DNA of 64,000 nucleotides from positions 122,501-186,500 of the forward strand of contig NC_011060.1 in the NCBI RefSeq assembly GCF_000020645.1, given 5' to 3'. This stretch comes from Pelodictyon phaeoclathratiforme BU-1 (GTDB taxonomy: Bacteria; Bacteroidota; Chlorobiia; Chlorobiales; Chlorobiaceae). The notes beneath the pieces were generated by a model. That model was not told the origin of the DNA, made no database searches, and saw only the letters and a program-made list of their open reading frames with translations. Shown here one piece after another: positions 8,971 through 18,777 of this stretch (its first letter is position 1; the number at the start of each line of letters is the position of its first letter). The position numbers and the translations under genes were made by a program.

Positions 8971-10844
8971 GTGCCAGAAAGAAAACCCCTGTTTTTTGAA
9001 AATTTGACAACCTCCCGCCGGATTAAAAACCATTTTTAATGATCAACAAAAGGCGTTTTTGTGCTGATCGTGACACGCCATGGGTAAACTACCGAATTTT
9101 GCTCCAGGAAGCGTCATAACGAACGGATCTCTCCCTGCGAATTGGTAAAAAACTCTTTTTTTGGGGAGAGAACTCAGGCAGCTTTTTTGTAGGGCCCTCG
9201 ATGTCGCTTCGCATCCTGCTTGTACAAGAGTGCTCCATAACGATGAATGTTGCGAGCCAGCACTGCAAGGGCAACATAGCGATTGAATCCTTTGATGCCA
9301 TCATCAGGGCATATATCCAAGCCGTGAACCTCAAGTGCGTTGATTGCTGATTCAACTGCCGAATGCTGCCGTCGCAGTCTCCTGAATTCCGGCTCGGATT
9401 CATGAGCTTTGTCGATTTTTGAGAGCTTGCCTTTTTTCGGCATAACAACTTTTTCAAGAAGCGCTTTCAGGTCGCGTTGGTTATCCGGGCTATGAAAGCC
9501 TTTGTCGTAGCTGATCGATCGCAAGTTTGGAAAACGTTGCTTGGTCTCTTCGATAATGGACACTGCGATGTCGCTATCGACAACTTTTTCCATGACCTGA
9601 TGATGCAGGATAAAACGATACTGATCTTCGATAATACAGACCCGTAATCCCAACTCAACCGGCACTCCCGCCTTGCCTTTACTGATCCACTCGGTGTGTG
9701 GCTGAAAAATTGAAAAGACTTTCTCCGCATGCGGAATAACCTCGTCATTTATCCGACGACGAATTTGCCCCATTTGTACCTCAGCATGAGCAATATAGCC
9801 GTTAAGCTGGCTGAGCCGCAACGGATTTAAGCCACCCAGTTCTGCGCCGGTACGCACTGCCCGTTGTAACTGATAATCGACTGCCGCAAGGTAATCGAGG
9901 AGTGCTTGCTTTATTTGTTGATCTTTGAGAGCTTTCTTTTCCGGCTTTTTTGATGTCGAGTGCTTGAGCTGTTGCACAATACGACGCATTCTTTTGATAT
10001 GCCGGATGTTATGATCGTATTGGCGCCATTGACTTAATCCTTCATCAAAAGACCATTTCGCACAGACCTCAATGGCTTTGCGAATGGCATCGAACAACTG
10101 GCTTGTATCAGCAGGAAAGTGAACGTTGGTTTCCACCACAAACGAATCACCTCGGGCCATTAAAGGGAAATTTTCTTCCTCTTTTTTTTTACTAACGTAT
10201 GACCTGCACGGACAATTTCCTGGTTGATTCGATCAAGCAATTCGGGGGTAAACAGTCGGACATTATCTTTGATGGTCTGGAGTTCATAAGATGTTTTATC
10301 AGTCCAATCGTTGTGACCAAGCATCTGGCGAAGCGTATCGTGGTGATTGACCAATTCATGAAGCCGATCGTAATCAGCGTTGATTCCCAGTCGAACGACA
10401 CCCAGTACCAAAATTGCCCATTGCTCCATACCGGGACGCCCTGTGTTTGGGTCAGCTTTTCCTTCTCCTTTTTTCCGTTCAGGACGAACCTCTTCGAGGA
10501 TGGCAAAAACACGCTTGCGCAACTCCTCGTCGGTGTAGATGCCCTGAAGGCCCCTCAAGATTTTTGGGATATCATCTCGTGATTTCGGATCGAAAACAAT
10601 GGCAGAAATATCGGTACGACCGAACATCATTTGGTGGTTGATGACGCTACGCATAGTGGATTTCAAAAAACGAAGTTTGGAGTCTGTTTCTCTTTGAGGG
10701 CACCCTGCAACACCTTTTCTCTATCAAAAATGCTTCTAATGGGGTATTATTACGCTTTAGCTCAGGGTCCGTCAAATATCTTTGACCATGAAATAACAAT
10801 ATAAACTATTATTTTATAATATCATAACAGTTTTTCGTTCATCC
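8971..10844 (-). mobile_element. ISNCY-type insertion sequence with 8-bp target duplication
   Basis: The element (1,874 bp) is bounded by direct repeats ACTATTTA at 8963-8970 and 10845-10852, and removing it rebuilds the DUF389 frame. The left end begins GTGCCAGAAAGAAAACCCC; the right end reads inward as GGATGAACGAAAAAC. Terminal inverted repeats are weak. A better inverted match to the left end (GTGCCCTCAAAGAGAAAC on the minus strand) lies internally at about 10686-10703. The exact right end therefore rests on the target duplication rather than on the repeats. The element carries one transposase in two overlapping frames. Confidence 0.83.
9174..10666 (-). CDS. ISNCY-family transposase in two frames (possible -1 frameshift)
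   Basis: Frame 1 (10666-10160) has SRDDIPKILRGLQGIYTDEELRKRVFAILEE, GRPGMEQWAILVLGVVRLGINADYDRLHELVNHH and GHTLVKKK. Frame 2 (10160-9174) continues with ARGDSFVVETNVHFPADTSQLFDAI, SISYDKGFHSPDNQRDL and RRQHSAVESAINALEVHGLD, a DDE-type core. This arrangement matches transposases grouped as ISNCY. The frames meet at a run of nine A on the coding strand (complement 10182-10190) followed by G. A -1 slip there fuses GHTLVKKKK to EEENFPLMARGDSF and gives one product of about 495 residues. Either programmed slippage or a simple deletion could explain it. Confidence 0.83.
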
Positions 10845-11780
10845 ACTATTTACGATGTCCTGATCGCACTTTTTGGCGGGCTTGCCGGTACGATTTCCCT
10901 GACTACAAAGCTGAAGGGCAATGTTGTGCCGGGTGTGGCTATTGCTACAGCGCTTATGCCTCCTCTCTGTACGGCGGGTTATGGACTGGCAACCGCTCAC
11001 TTTCCATTTTTTTTCGGAGCAATCTATCTCTTTGCAATCAATGTGGTGTTTATCGGGATTTCAACAGTCGTCTTTTCGCAGGTTATGGCGTTTCCTATCA
11101 AATCCATTATTGATGATGCAAAAAAAGTGCGCATCAACCGCCTGATAACCGTAGTGATTTTGATTATGCTGGTTCCAAGCATCTATTTTGGTTACCTGCT
11201 TGTGCAGAATGAGGGATTTTTGGAAAACTCCGGCAAGTTTATCCGTAGCATCAGTTTTTTCCGTGGAGATTATCTTTTGCGTCACGAAATCAATGCCGAT
11301 CACAAAACGATTACCCTCGTTTATGGCGGACGGACGCTGACGGATGAGGACAAGGCGCAGTTGAAAAAGCGAGCGGCGGAATTCGGGTTGGGAGATGTAG
11401 TCCTGAATTATCAGCAGGGACTTAACTTCAGCGAGATATCCATTCAGCTCAGCGAAACTGAACGGCTGAAATCTGAAGTTAACCGTCTCTCCCTTTTACT
11501 CCAGCAAAGCGCCCAGCAGCAGGATAGCGTTCAACAGCGCGGTTATACAGGAAAGGTTCTGCTGAAGGAGCTCAGGACACTTTATCCAATGCTCTCAGCA
11601 TGCCTTTTCACAGAAACCTACCGGTTCAATGCCGATCCAGCATCGAAGGCAACAAAGGTGGCTTATGTTGTTCTATCCGCATCAACCCCTCTGGGAGAGA
11701 GTGAAAAAAAGAAAATTTTTGACTGGCTCAAGGTGAGGCTTCAGAACGACAGCTTGAGAACCGTCTTCGATTAATGAGCG

Positions 11781-13190
11781 TTATTGCCACCCGCCCCCAA
11801 GGGCTTTGTAGAGGTCGATCAGGTTGGCAAGAGTCTGTTGATGGATCAGGATTTCGTTCTGCTGAGCCTCGAAGAGGGAGCGTTGGGCGTCAAGCAGGGC
11901 GAAAGAGCTGTCGATGCCATGGTCGTAACGCGCTTTTGTGATGGTGCAGGCTTGATCGCTCTCTTTGACCAGAGCTTGCTGGGCCTGCAATTGTTCGGTG
12001 TAGGTAGCACGGGCGACCAGTGCATCGGCGACCTCCCGGAAGGCACTCTGGATAGCTTTTTCATATCGGGTGACGGCAATATCCCTGTTTGTTTCAGCCA
12101 GTTTGAGGTTGGAGCGCAACCGGCCTCCCTGGAAGATCGGGAGCGTTACCTGTGGGGCGAAGCTCCAGACACCGCTCGACCCGGCTTCGAAGAGATCCGA
12201 CAAGCTGGCGCTGGCGAATCCGGCGGAACCGGTAAGGCTTATGCTGGGGAAGAATGAGGCCCGTGCGGCTCCGATGTTGGCATTTTCTGCCTTCAGTGCG
12301 TATTCCGCCTGCCGTACGTCCGGTCGATCGAGCAGGACGACGGAGGGAATGCCGACGGGGAGTCTCTCCATCACCTCAACATCGGCCAGGGGTTGGGGTT
12401 CGAGGAGCGTCGGATCGATCTCCTTTCCGACCAGCAGGGTCAGGGCGTTCTTGTCCTGTTCCACATGACGTTGATATTGCGCACGGCTGGCCCGGGCCGA
12501 TTCGACCAGTGTTGCGGACTGTGCCACATCGAGTCGTGACTTTGCCCCGAGATCGAAGCTGCGTTTGATGAGATCGCAGGCATCCTGCCTTGTTTTGAGC
12601 GTGCTTTCAGTCAGTCGCAGCAGTTCAACATCGGCAAGATAGGTGAGATAGGCGTTGGCAACTTCAGCGACCAGGCTTGTCTGGGCGGCTTTGCGCCCCT
12701 CTTCGGTAGCGAGATACTGGTTGATGGCGCGATTACTGAGACTGCGTACACGACCGAAAAGATCAAGTTCATAAGCCGTCGTGCCGATGCCAGCGCTATA
12801 TGTTGATGTGATTTCCGTTTTTCCGGTGCCGCTCATGCTTGTTGACAACTGCTGTCGGGTGTAGTTTCCCGAGGAATTGATCGATGGCAGGAGATCCGAA
12901 CGCTGGATGCGCCAGGTGTGGCGGGCCGCTTCGATGTTGAGGGCGGCTATTCTCAGGTCGCGGTTGTTGGCAAGGGATGCTTCGATAAGGCTTTGCAGTT
13001 TTGGCGACCTGAACATGCTCCGCCATCCGATATCGGCGGTATGCGACTCTTCCACGGATTGCGGTGCAGCGGAAGCAACCGGCCACTCCTTGGTGACGGG
13101 TGCCGTTGGGCGAACATAGGTTGGCGCAAGCGAACAGGCCGTCAGGGTGGTTGCTGCCAGGCATAAAGGAATCAGCAGTTTAGTGTTCAT
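11781..13190 (-). CDS. RND efflux outer-membrane lipoprotein (OprM/NodT family)
   Basis: This is the outer-membrane channel of a tripartite drug-efflux pump. The real start is ATG at 13190: MNTKLLIPLCLAATTLTACSLAPTYVRP, a lipoprotein signal peptide with lipobox LTAC, so the mature protein starts at the cysteine. The body of about 450 residues has two outer-membrane-efflux repeats, each with long helices and the conserved YELDLFGRVRSLS and GARASFFPSISLTGSAGFAS. The start codon overlaps the stop of the upstream pump gene (ATGA). The open frame extends far upstream within the pump gene but has no coding meaning there. Confidence 0.93.
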   Translation of the reverse strand: MNTKLLIPLCLAATTLTACSLAPTYVRPTAPVTKEWPVASAAPQSVEESHTADIGWRSMFRSPKLQSLIEASLANNRDLRIAALNIEAARHTWRIQRSDLLPSINSSGNYTRQQLSTSMSGTGKTEITSTYSAGIGTTAYELDLFGRVRSLSNRAINQYLATEEGRKAAQTSLVAEVANAYLTYLADVELLRLTESTLKTRQDACDLIKRSFDLGAKSRLDVAQSATLVESARASRAQYQRHVEQDKNALTLLVGKEIDPTLLEPQPLADVEVMERLPVGIPSVVLLDRPDVRQAEYALKAENANIGAARASFFPSISLTGSAGFASASLSDLFEAGSSGVWSFAPQVTLPIFQGGRLRSNLKLAETNRDIAVTRYEKAIQSAFREVADALVARATYTEQLQAQQALVKESDQACTITKARYDHGIDSSFALLDAQRSLFEAQQNEILIHQQTLANLIDLYKALGGGWQ

Positions 13191-16100
13191 GGTTCGATCC
13201 CTTGTTTGTTTTGGGTTACTGCGGTGTCGGTTACCCTCTTTCGGGCAAACCGGGATTGTACGAGGATGAAGAAGAGCGGCACAAAGAAGATCGTCAGTAC
13301 CGTACCGGACAACATGCCTCCGATTACGCCGATGCCGATGGCGTGCTGGCTTGCCGATCCTGCTCCGGAGGAGAAGGCGAGCGGCGTGACACCAAGGATG
13401 AATGCCATGGAGGTCATGATGATCGGTCGAAGTCGCTGACTTGCTGCAGAGAGTACCGCCTCCTGCAGGCTCATTCCGCTTTCGTAGAGCGTTTTGGCGA
13501 ACTCCACGATGAGGATGGCATTTTTCGCCGTCAGGCCAACAGTTGTCAACAGGCCGACCTTGAAGAAGACGTCGTTTGAAAGGCCTGAGAGAAATGTTGC
13601 CAGAACGGTGCCGAGGACCCCGAGCGGGACTACCAGCATGACGGCAATCGGCACGCTCCAGCTTTCGTAAAGAGCTGCCAGACAAAGAAAGACGAAAAGC
13701 AGGGAGAGCGTGTAGAGCAGCAGCGTTTGCTGGCCTGCAGCACGCTCTTCGTAGGAGAGGCCGGTCCATTCGACGCCGAAACCTTCAGGGAGTTTCTCCG
13801 CCAGGTTTGCCATGATGGCCATGGCATCGCCCGAGCTTACGCCTGGCGCCGGGGCTCCCTGGATATTGACCGACGAGATGCCGTTAAACCGTTCGAGCTT
13901 GGGTGAGCCGAAGCTCCACCGCCCCGAGGAAAACGATGAGAAGGGAACCATGTCACCACTGGAGTTCCGGACGTGCCAGATGTTGACGTCCCCCGGGTTC
14001 ATGCGGTACGGCGCGTCTCCCTGCATGAACACCTTCTTGATGCGCCCCTCATGCACGAAATCGTTCACATAAGATGAACCCCAGGCGGTCTGCAGCGTCG
14101 AGTTGATGTCGGCGATCGATACCCCGAAGGCGCTTGCCTGTTCGTGGTCGATATCGATTTTGAATTGTGGCACATCTTCAAGGCCATTGGGACGCACGCC
14201 GCTCAGGGAGGGGTTCTTCGCAGCCATTCCGAGCAGTTGGTTCCGGGCGGCCATGAGAGCCTCATGACCCTTGCCGGTCCGGTCTAAAAGCTGAAGGTCG
14301 AAACCCGAGGCGTTGCCGAGCTCCATGACGGCTGGCGGGTAAAATGCAAAGATCATGGCATCCTTCACGCTCGACAGGGCGCCCATGGTTCTTCCGGCGA
14401 TCGAGGCAACATCCTGACCCTTGTTCTTGCGTTTCGACCAGTCCCTGAGCTGGACGAAACCCATGGCCGAGTTCTGGCCCTGACCCGCGAAACTGAAACC
14501 GGTGACGCTGAAGATGCTTTCGATGCTCTCTTTTTCCTGATTGAGGAGGTAGCGTTCCATCCTCTTCACGCTTTCGAGTGTCCGCTCCTTGGTCGCTCCG
14601 GATGGGGTGGAAAGCTGGACGAAGAGGAAGCCTTGATCTTCGTCCGGCAGAAACGAGGTCGGGATGCGCGTCAAAACGATCCCAAGCAGCACCACGATCA
14701 GCATAAAAGCGAGCAGCGAGCGCTTGACCCGTTCCGTCATAACACGGGCGCCGTTGACATAGCGTTCCCGGTTATGGTTGAACATGCCGTTGAACCAGGC
14801 GAAAAAGCGCCCGAGAGGGCCAGCACCGTAGAGATGGCCATCCGCTCTGACCGGCTTGAGGAGGCTGGCGCAGAGAGCCGGTGTCAGGATCAGCGCAACC
14901 AGCACCGAGAGCAGCATCGCCGAGACGATGGTGATCGAGAACTGGCGGTAGATGGTCCCCGTGGAGCCTTTGAAGAAGGCCATCGGCACGAAGACGGCCG
15001 AGAGCACAAGGGCGATACCGATCAGTGCGCTCGATATTTGCTTCATCGATTTCCTGGTCGCCTCCAGCGGGGAGAGTCGCTCCTCTTCCATGATGCGTTC
15101 GACGTTCTCAACCACGACAATGGCGTCATCGACAAGCAATCCGATGGCGAGGACCATGGCGAACATGCTGAGGGTGTTGATGGAGAAGCCGAACATCGAC
15201 ATCACCCCGAAGGTACCGAGCAGCACAACCGGAACCGCGATGGTGGGTACCAGTGTGGCCCGGAAGTTCTGGAGAAACAGGAACATGACCAGGAAGACGA
15301 GGATGACTGCCACAATCAGGGTATGAACAACCCCTTCGATCGATGTCTTGACGAATGGTGTCGTGTCGAATGGGTAGACGATCTGCACACCCGGCGGGAG
15401 AAGCGGCTTCAGGGCGCTCATTTTCGCTTTGACAAGAGTGGCGGTGTTCAGGGCATTTGCCCCGGTCGCCAGGGTGATGGCCATGCCGGCAGCCGGTTTG
15501 CCGTTGAAGCGCGTGGTCATGTCGTAGTTCTGCACACCGAGTTCGACGCGGGCCACATCCCTGAGGCGGATCTGCGAGCCGTCGCTATTGACCTTCAGCA
15601 TGATCTTTTCGAAATCCCCGACGCTCTTCAGGCGCGACTGCGCTGTAATGGTGGCATTCAGTTGCTGGCCCGGAACCGAGGGTGTACCTCCCAACTGCCC
15701 GGCAGAGACATCGGCATTCTGTGCCGTGATAGCTGCCTGTACCTCGGTGGTGGTGAGGTTGAAGCTCGCCATCCGGTGGGGATCAAGCCAGATCCGCATC
15801 GAGTAGGGCTGCCCGAATACCTGGATGTTCCCGACGCCGGGTACGCGACTCAGCGGATCGAGGAGTTTCGAGTTGATGAAATCGTTCATCGCATATTCAT
15901 CGATCCGGGGATCGTCCGAATAGACGCCCACGACCATCAGAAAGCCGGTATCTCCCTTGGTCACCTTGATGCCCTGCTGCTGCACCTGTTGGGGAAGGTT
16001 CGACATGATCGACTGCAACTTGTTCTGCACCTGCACCTGGGCAATATCGGGGTTAGCTTCGGGCTCGAAGGTCACCGTGATGGTGACGTTGCCGTTCGAA

Positions 16101-16348
16101 TCGCTCCCGGCGCTGAAGTAGCGGAGATGGTCGATACCGGTGAGAGCCTGTTCAATAACCTGCGTCACGCTGTTTTCAACCGCTTCGGCAGATGCGCCGG
16201 GATAGGTGGCGCTGACGTTGATGGTCGGCGCCGCGATGCGCGGATATTGCTCAACCGGCAGGGTATTGATGGCGATGATTCCTCCGAGCATGATGCAGAT
16301 GGAGATCACCCAGGCAAAGACGGGTCGCTCTATAAAAAATCCGGACAT
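13187..16348 (-). CDS. RND multidrug efflux permease (HAE1/AcrB family)
   Basis: This inner-membrane proton-driven drug exporter has 1,053 residues, close to AcrB (1,049). It shows the start MSGFFIERPVFAWVISICIMLGG, the periplasmic porter domains between TM1-2 and TM7-8, and the TM4 motif AIGLLVDDAIVVVENVERIMEEE. The paired Asp residues of that motif carry protons. Another family motif, RLRPIIMTSMAFILGVTPLA, is near the end. It is the third gene of the tetR-adaptor-permease-channel operon, 27 bases after the adaptor gene and overlapping the channel gene by 4 bases. Substrates cannot be told from sequence; hydrophobic drugs or solvents are usual for this class. Confidence 0.96.
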   Translation of the reverse strand: MSGFFIERPVFAWVISICIMLGGIIAINTLPVEQYPRIAAPTINVSATYPGASAEAVENSVTQVIEQALTGIDHLRYFSAGSDSNGNVTITVTFEPEANPDIAQVQVQNKLQSIMSNLPQQVQQQGIKVTKGDTGFLMVVGVYSDDPRIDEYAMNDFINSKLLDPLSRVPGVGNIQVFGQPYSMRIWLDPHRMASFNLTTTEVQAAITAQNADVSAGQLGGTPSVPGQQLNATITAQSRLKSVGDFEKIMLKVNSDGSQIRLRDVARVELGVQNYDMTTRFNGKPAAGMAITLATGANALNTATLVKAKMSALKPLLPPGVQIVYPFDTTPFVKTSIEGVVHTLIVAVILVFLVMFLFLQNFRATLVPTIAVPVVLLGTFGVMSMFGFSINTLSMFAMVLAIGLLVDDAIVVVENVERIMEEERLSPLEATRKSMKQISSALIGIALVLSAVFVPMAFFKGSTGTIYRQFSITIVSAMLLSVLVALILTPALCASLLKPVRADGHLYGAGPLGRFFAWFNGMFNHNRERYVNGARVMTERVKRSLLAFMLIVVLLGIVLTRIPTSFLPDEDQGFLFVQLSTPSGATKERTLESVKRMERYLLNQEKESIESIFSVTGFSFAGQGQNSAMGFVQLRDWSKRKNKGQDVASIAGRTMGALSSVKDAMIFAFYPPAVMELGNASGFDLQLLDRTGKGHEALMAARNQLLGMAAKNPSLSGVRPNGLEDVPQFKIDIDHEQASAFGVSIADINSTLQTAWGSSYVNDFVHEGRIKKVFMQGDAPYRMNPGDVNIWHVRNSSGDMVPFSSFSSGRWSFGSPKLERFNGISSVNIQGAPAPGVSSGDAMAIMANLAEKLPEGFGVEWTGLSYEERAAGQQTLLLYTLSLLFVFLCLAALYESWSVPIAVMLVVPLGVLGTVLATFLSGLSNDVFFKVGLLTTVGLTAKNAILIVEFAKTLYESGMSLQEAVLSAASQRLRPIIMTSMAFILGVTPLAFSSGAGSASQHAIGIGVIGGMLSGTVLTIFFVPLFFILVQSRFARKRVTDTAVTQNKQGIEP

Positions 16349-16375
16349 GGTATTGGTGCGTTGAAATGTAATGAA

Positions 16376-17530
16376 TTATCTCGCCGGTACGGGTGGCAGT
16401 GCAGCCTCGACGGTTTTGACCGCCATGCCGGGCTGGATTTTCATGATGCCTTCGTACACGACCTTTTCGCCTGCTTTGAGTCCGCTGCTCACAAGCCACC
16501 TCTCTCCGACAACCTCCGTAACGATGATCGGGCGAGGGTTTGCCTTGCCGTCCGGCCCGACAACCCAGACCGAAACCGACCCGTCCGCACTCCTGCTGAC
16601 CGATTTTTGCGGCACGAGGATCGCATTCTCCTCTCTCCACTGTTCAAGACGTGCATGAACGAACATGCCGGGGAGGATTTCATTGCCGGGGTTGGTGAAC
16701 AATATGCGCAGCAGCACCGTACCGGTGCTCGGGTTGACCGTTACATCCGAAAACTTCAGCGTGCCGGGTTCTCCTTTGGGTTTTCCATCCACCAGAAGCT
16801 CGATAGGAGCGCTCCCGGCGCTGGAATCGCCCACCTGGCCCTGATGGCGCTGTCGCAGTTGTATCAGCTCCCCGCTCGACTGGGAGACGTCCACATAGAT
16901 CTGGTCGAGCTGTTGCACCACAGCAAGGGGGTCGGCCTGATTGGCATTGACCAGAGCCCCCTCAGTCACCTTCGATTGGCCGATGCGCCCGGAAATCGGA
17001 GACATGACTCTGGTGTAGTCGAGATTGATAGCCGCCGCAGCAACTTCGGATCTGGCCATGGCGACATCTGCCCTCGCCTGGGCAAGGCTCGCTTTCGCAT
17101 CGTCATACTCCTGCTGGCTGACGCCACCGATTTTGACCAGCTCTTCGTAGCGGCCTGCTTTGGCCTGGAGCGATATCACGTTGGCCTCGGCTTTGCTGAG
17201 GCTCGCTTTTGCACTGTTACAGGCTGCCTTGTAGGTCGCGGGGTCGATCTGGTAGAGTTGCTGACCCTGTTGAACAAGGCTTCCTTCCACGAAGAAGCGC
17301 TTCGTAACAATGCCACTCACCTGCGGCCGAATCTCGGCCATACGTACAGCCGAAGTCCGCCCCGGCAGCTCTTTTGTCAAGACGAGGAGCTCGGGTTTCA
17401 TGGTCACGACACTGACCTCCGGTTTCATGCCGGAATCCTGACGCTGCTCTGACGCTCCCTTCGGCCACAGGAACCAGCCGGCAATCAGGGTGACAAGCAA
17501 ACCGGCGATGATATAAGACCTTTTCATCAT
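16376..17530 (-). CDS. RND efflux periplasmic adaptor (AcrA/MexA family)
   Basis: This membrane-fusion protein links the permease to the outer-membrane channel. The 384 residues begin with a membrane anchor (MMKRSYIIAGLLVTLIAGWFLWP). They continue with the lipoyl/barrel entry GRTSAVRMAEIRPQVSGIV, an alpha-helical hairpin (about 100-170, rich in A, K and E, ending in SEVAAAAINLDYTRVMSPISG), and the barrel motif GRIGQSKVTEGALVNANQADPLAVVQQLDQIYV. There is no lipobox, so it is anchored by the N-terminal helix. The gene starts 15 bases after the regulator. Confidence 0.94.
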   Translation of the reverse strand: MMKRSYIIAGLLVTLIAGWFLWPKGASEQRQDSGMKPEVSVVTMKPELLVLTKELPGRTSAVRMAEIRPQVSGIVTKRFFVEGSLVQQGQQLYQIDPATYKAACNSAKASLSKAEANVISLQAKAGRYEELVKIGGVSQQEYDDAKASLAQARADVAMARSEVAAAAINLDYTRVMSPISGRIGQSKVTEGALVNANQADPLAVVQQLDQIYVDVSQSSGELIQLRQRHQGQVGDSSAGSAPIELLVDGKPKGEPGTLKFSDVTVNPSTGTVLLRILFTNPGNEILPGMFVHARLEQWREENAILVPQKSVSRSADGSVSVWVVGPDGKANPRPIIVTEVVGERWLVSSGLKAGEKVVYEGIMKIQPGMAVKTVEAALPPVPAR

Positions 17531-17545
17531 TGATAACGTATCCTT

Positions 17546-18124
17546 TTATGGGTTTGGTGTGGTTGTCGGATGGCTTTCAGGATAACCGATATACATCTTC
17601 CGGATCTGTTCCAGGAAGGGCAGACGCTCCTCGTCGCTTCTGTCGACAAGGCCGAACCACTCGTGGCAACTGAATCCTATAAAGGCAAAATAGGCCATGC
17701 GGGCCGCTTCAGGCTTCGCTCCGCTATCCATGGCAAGCAAGTCCCGCTCTATCCACTTCAGCATCCGCTGCCGAAGCGACTCCTCGCTCGACATGGAGGA
17801 TGTGATAGCCATGGAGACAGCGCGTTCCGTATCATCCAAGGCACGCTCGGCAATTTTGAGACGTGCGAAAAGTTCGGGGTGAGGGGTGTCGGCGCACTCG
17901 ACAAGCGCTGATTCGATGCGTGCCGTATCGCGCTCAAACTGCCGGTCGATCAGAGCTTCGAGCAGGGCGGTCTTGGATTTGTAGTCGTAAACCACCCTCG
18001 ATTTGCTGATTCCTGCCTCCTGAGCCACAGCATCGATGGAGAGGCGGGATGCACCATGCTTGACAACAACCCGCTCGATTGCATCGAGTATTTCAGAGTC
18101 GGTGACTTTTTTCGGTCTTGACAT
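17546..18124 (-). CDS. TetR-family regulator of the efflux operon
   Basis: This is a TetR/AcrR-type repressor of 192 residues. The N-terminal helix-turn-helix is visible in ILDAIERVVVKHGASRLSIDAVAQEAGISKSRVVYDYKSKTALLEALIDRQ; the C-terminal ligand domain is divergent. The start is ATG at 18124 (MSRPKKVTDSEI); the longer open frame upstream is not coding. It is the first gene of the operon, 15 bases before the adaptor. A perfect 16-bp palindrome lies 24 bases upstream of the start codon, so it probably represses itself together with the pump. Confidence 0.9.
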   Translation of the reverse strand: MSRPKKVTDSEILDAIERVVVKHGASRLSIDAVAQEAGISKSRVVYDYKSKTALLEALIDRQFERDTARIESALVECADTPHPELFARLKIAERALDDTERAVSMAITSSMSSEESLRQRMLKWIERDLLAMDSGAKPEAARMAYFAFIGFSCHEWFGLVDRSDEERLPFLEQIRKMYIGYPESHPTTTPNP

Positions 18125-18148
18125 AATGTGTTCTCTTTGATCGAATTT

Positions 18149-18164
18149 AAGAACGATCGTTCTT
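18149..18164. promoter_or_regulatory. palindromic operator upstream of tetR
   Basis: AAGAACGATCGTTCTT is a perfect 16-bp palindrome centred about 32 bases upstream of the tetR ATG. Size and place fit a TetR-family operator controlling the efflux operon. Binding is inferred. Confidence 0.7.
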
Positions 18165-18189
18165 TTATGCAAATTGTTTCTGCGATTTT

Positions 18190-18394
18190 TTCCCTGCCCG
18201 TTTCGAATGACTACTGTTCCGAAGTTGCCACCATCATGCCACGCGTGCTTGCGCCGGAACCGGGCATGGAGATCTACGATCCCTGCACCGGTTCCGGCGG
18301 CCTTCTTGTGAAATGCGAGATCGCCGAAGAGCTGAACGCCATCGAGCTGGAGGCAAGAGAAACCGACGAAGCCCTGCGGAATATCCTCAGGTAA
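18190..18394 (+). pseudogene. fragment of a type I restriction-modification methylase (HsdM)
   Basis: The plus strand reads SNDYCSEVATIMPRVLAPEPGMEIYDPCTGSGGLLVKCEI. DPCTGSGG is the SAM-binding motif I of N6-adenine methylases, in the setting typical of HsdM. The frame then joins AEELNAIELEARETDEALRNIL, which looks like a different part of a restriction system, and stops at 18394. Neither end is complete. A matching HsdR fragment lies at about 20.96-21.1 kb, so both may be debris of one lost type I system. Confidence 0.65.
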
Positions 18395-18498
18395 CAGGGA
18401 GTCGGCGTATGAAGAAGAAATCCACCGACGCCTCCATACCACCCTGATGATCTCATTCGCAACTGGCTATGAAATCGGAATACTTAATGTCGTTATTC

Positions 18499-18622
18499 AT
18501 TAATAAAAGTGAAGGCGTTGTAGCTATCGCGACATAAATCGCGACACGATGTCGTGATTTATTAACAAAAGAGAAGGTGTAGATGCTATCGCGACATGAA
18601 TTGCGACACCGTGTCGTGATGC
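18499..18622. repeat. two tandem 62-bp repeats with internal hairpins
   Basis: The 383-base stretch between the HsdM fragment and the next gene holds two copies of a 62-bp unit (about 18499-18560 and 18561-18622). Each contains CTATCGCGACAT, then TCGCGACAC or TTGCGACAC, then GTGTCGTGAT or ATGTCGTGAT, so each can fold into a stem. From about 18632 to 18727 a short open frame reads STLYQLMVQGIENNFDLVEEEW and stops at a TAG. I do not recognise it; it could be another gene tail. Confidence 0.6.
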
Positions 18623-18777
18623 GTGCAGTACGCTGTATCAGCTTATGGTACAGGGCATCGAAAACAACTTTGATCTTGTTGAGGAAGAGTGGGATTCCGG
18701 ATCGCGTCTGTTTACGGTATATTAGAGGACTGGCTCTGTGGGTTTATTACTCGAATAATTCAATGAAGTGAAGTGCA

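Larger units (their letters stand above)
8585..11774 (+). pseudogene. DUF389 membrane protein gene split by an insertion sequence
   Basis: The two halves (8585-8970 and 10853-11774) encode a DUF389 family membrane protein of about 435 residues. The function of this family is not established. The first half has a soluble N-terminal piece and [37 protein letters not shown]. The second has YDVLIALFGGLAGTI, NVVPGVAIATALMPPLCTAGYGLA, more membrane segments and a soluble C-terminal domain. Removing the insertion and one copy of the 8-bp repeat ACTATTTA restores the reading frame exactly at ARTSPTI-YDV. The rest of the gene appears free of other damage, so the insertion looks recent. A separate protein starting at about 10926 is possible but unlikely to be functional. 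Confidence 0.88.

Noticed and set aside
13190..13769. N-terminal extension of the outer-membrane channel frame
   Set aside because: The extra 190 codons lie inside the permease gene. The lipoprotein signal peptide at 13190 and the ATGA overlap fix the real start.
14633..17452. Very long plus-strand frame (939 codons) opposite the RND genes
   Set aside because: It is the antisense frame of the efflux permease and adaptor. Its product is rich in His, Asp, Arg and Gln without any fold, as expected in the mirror of a GC-rich gene.
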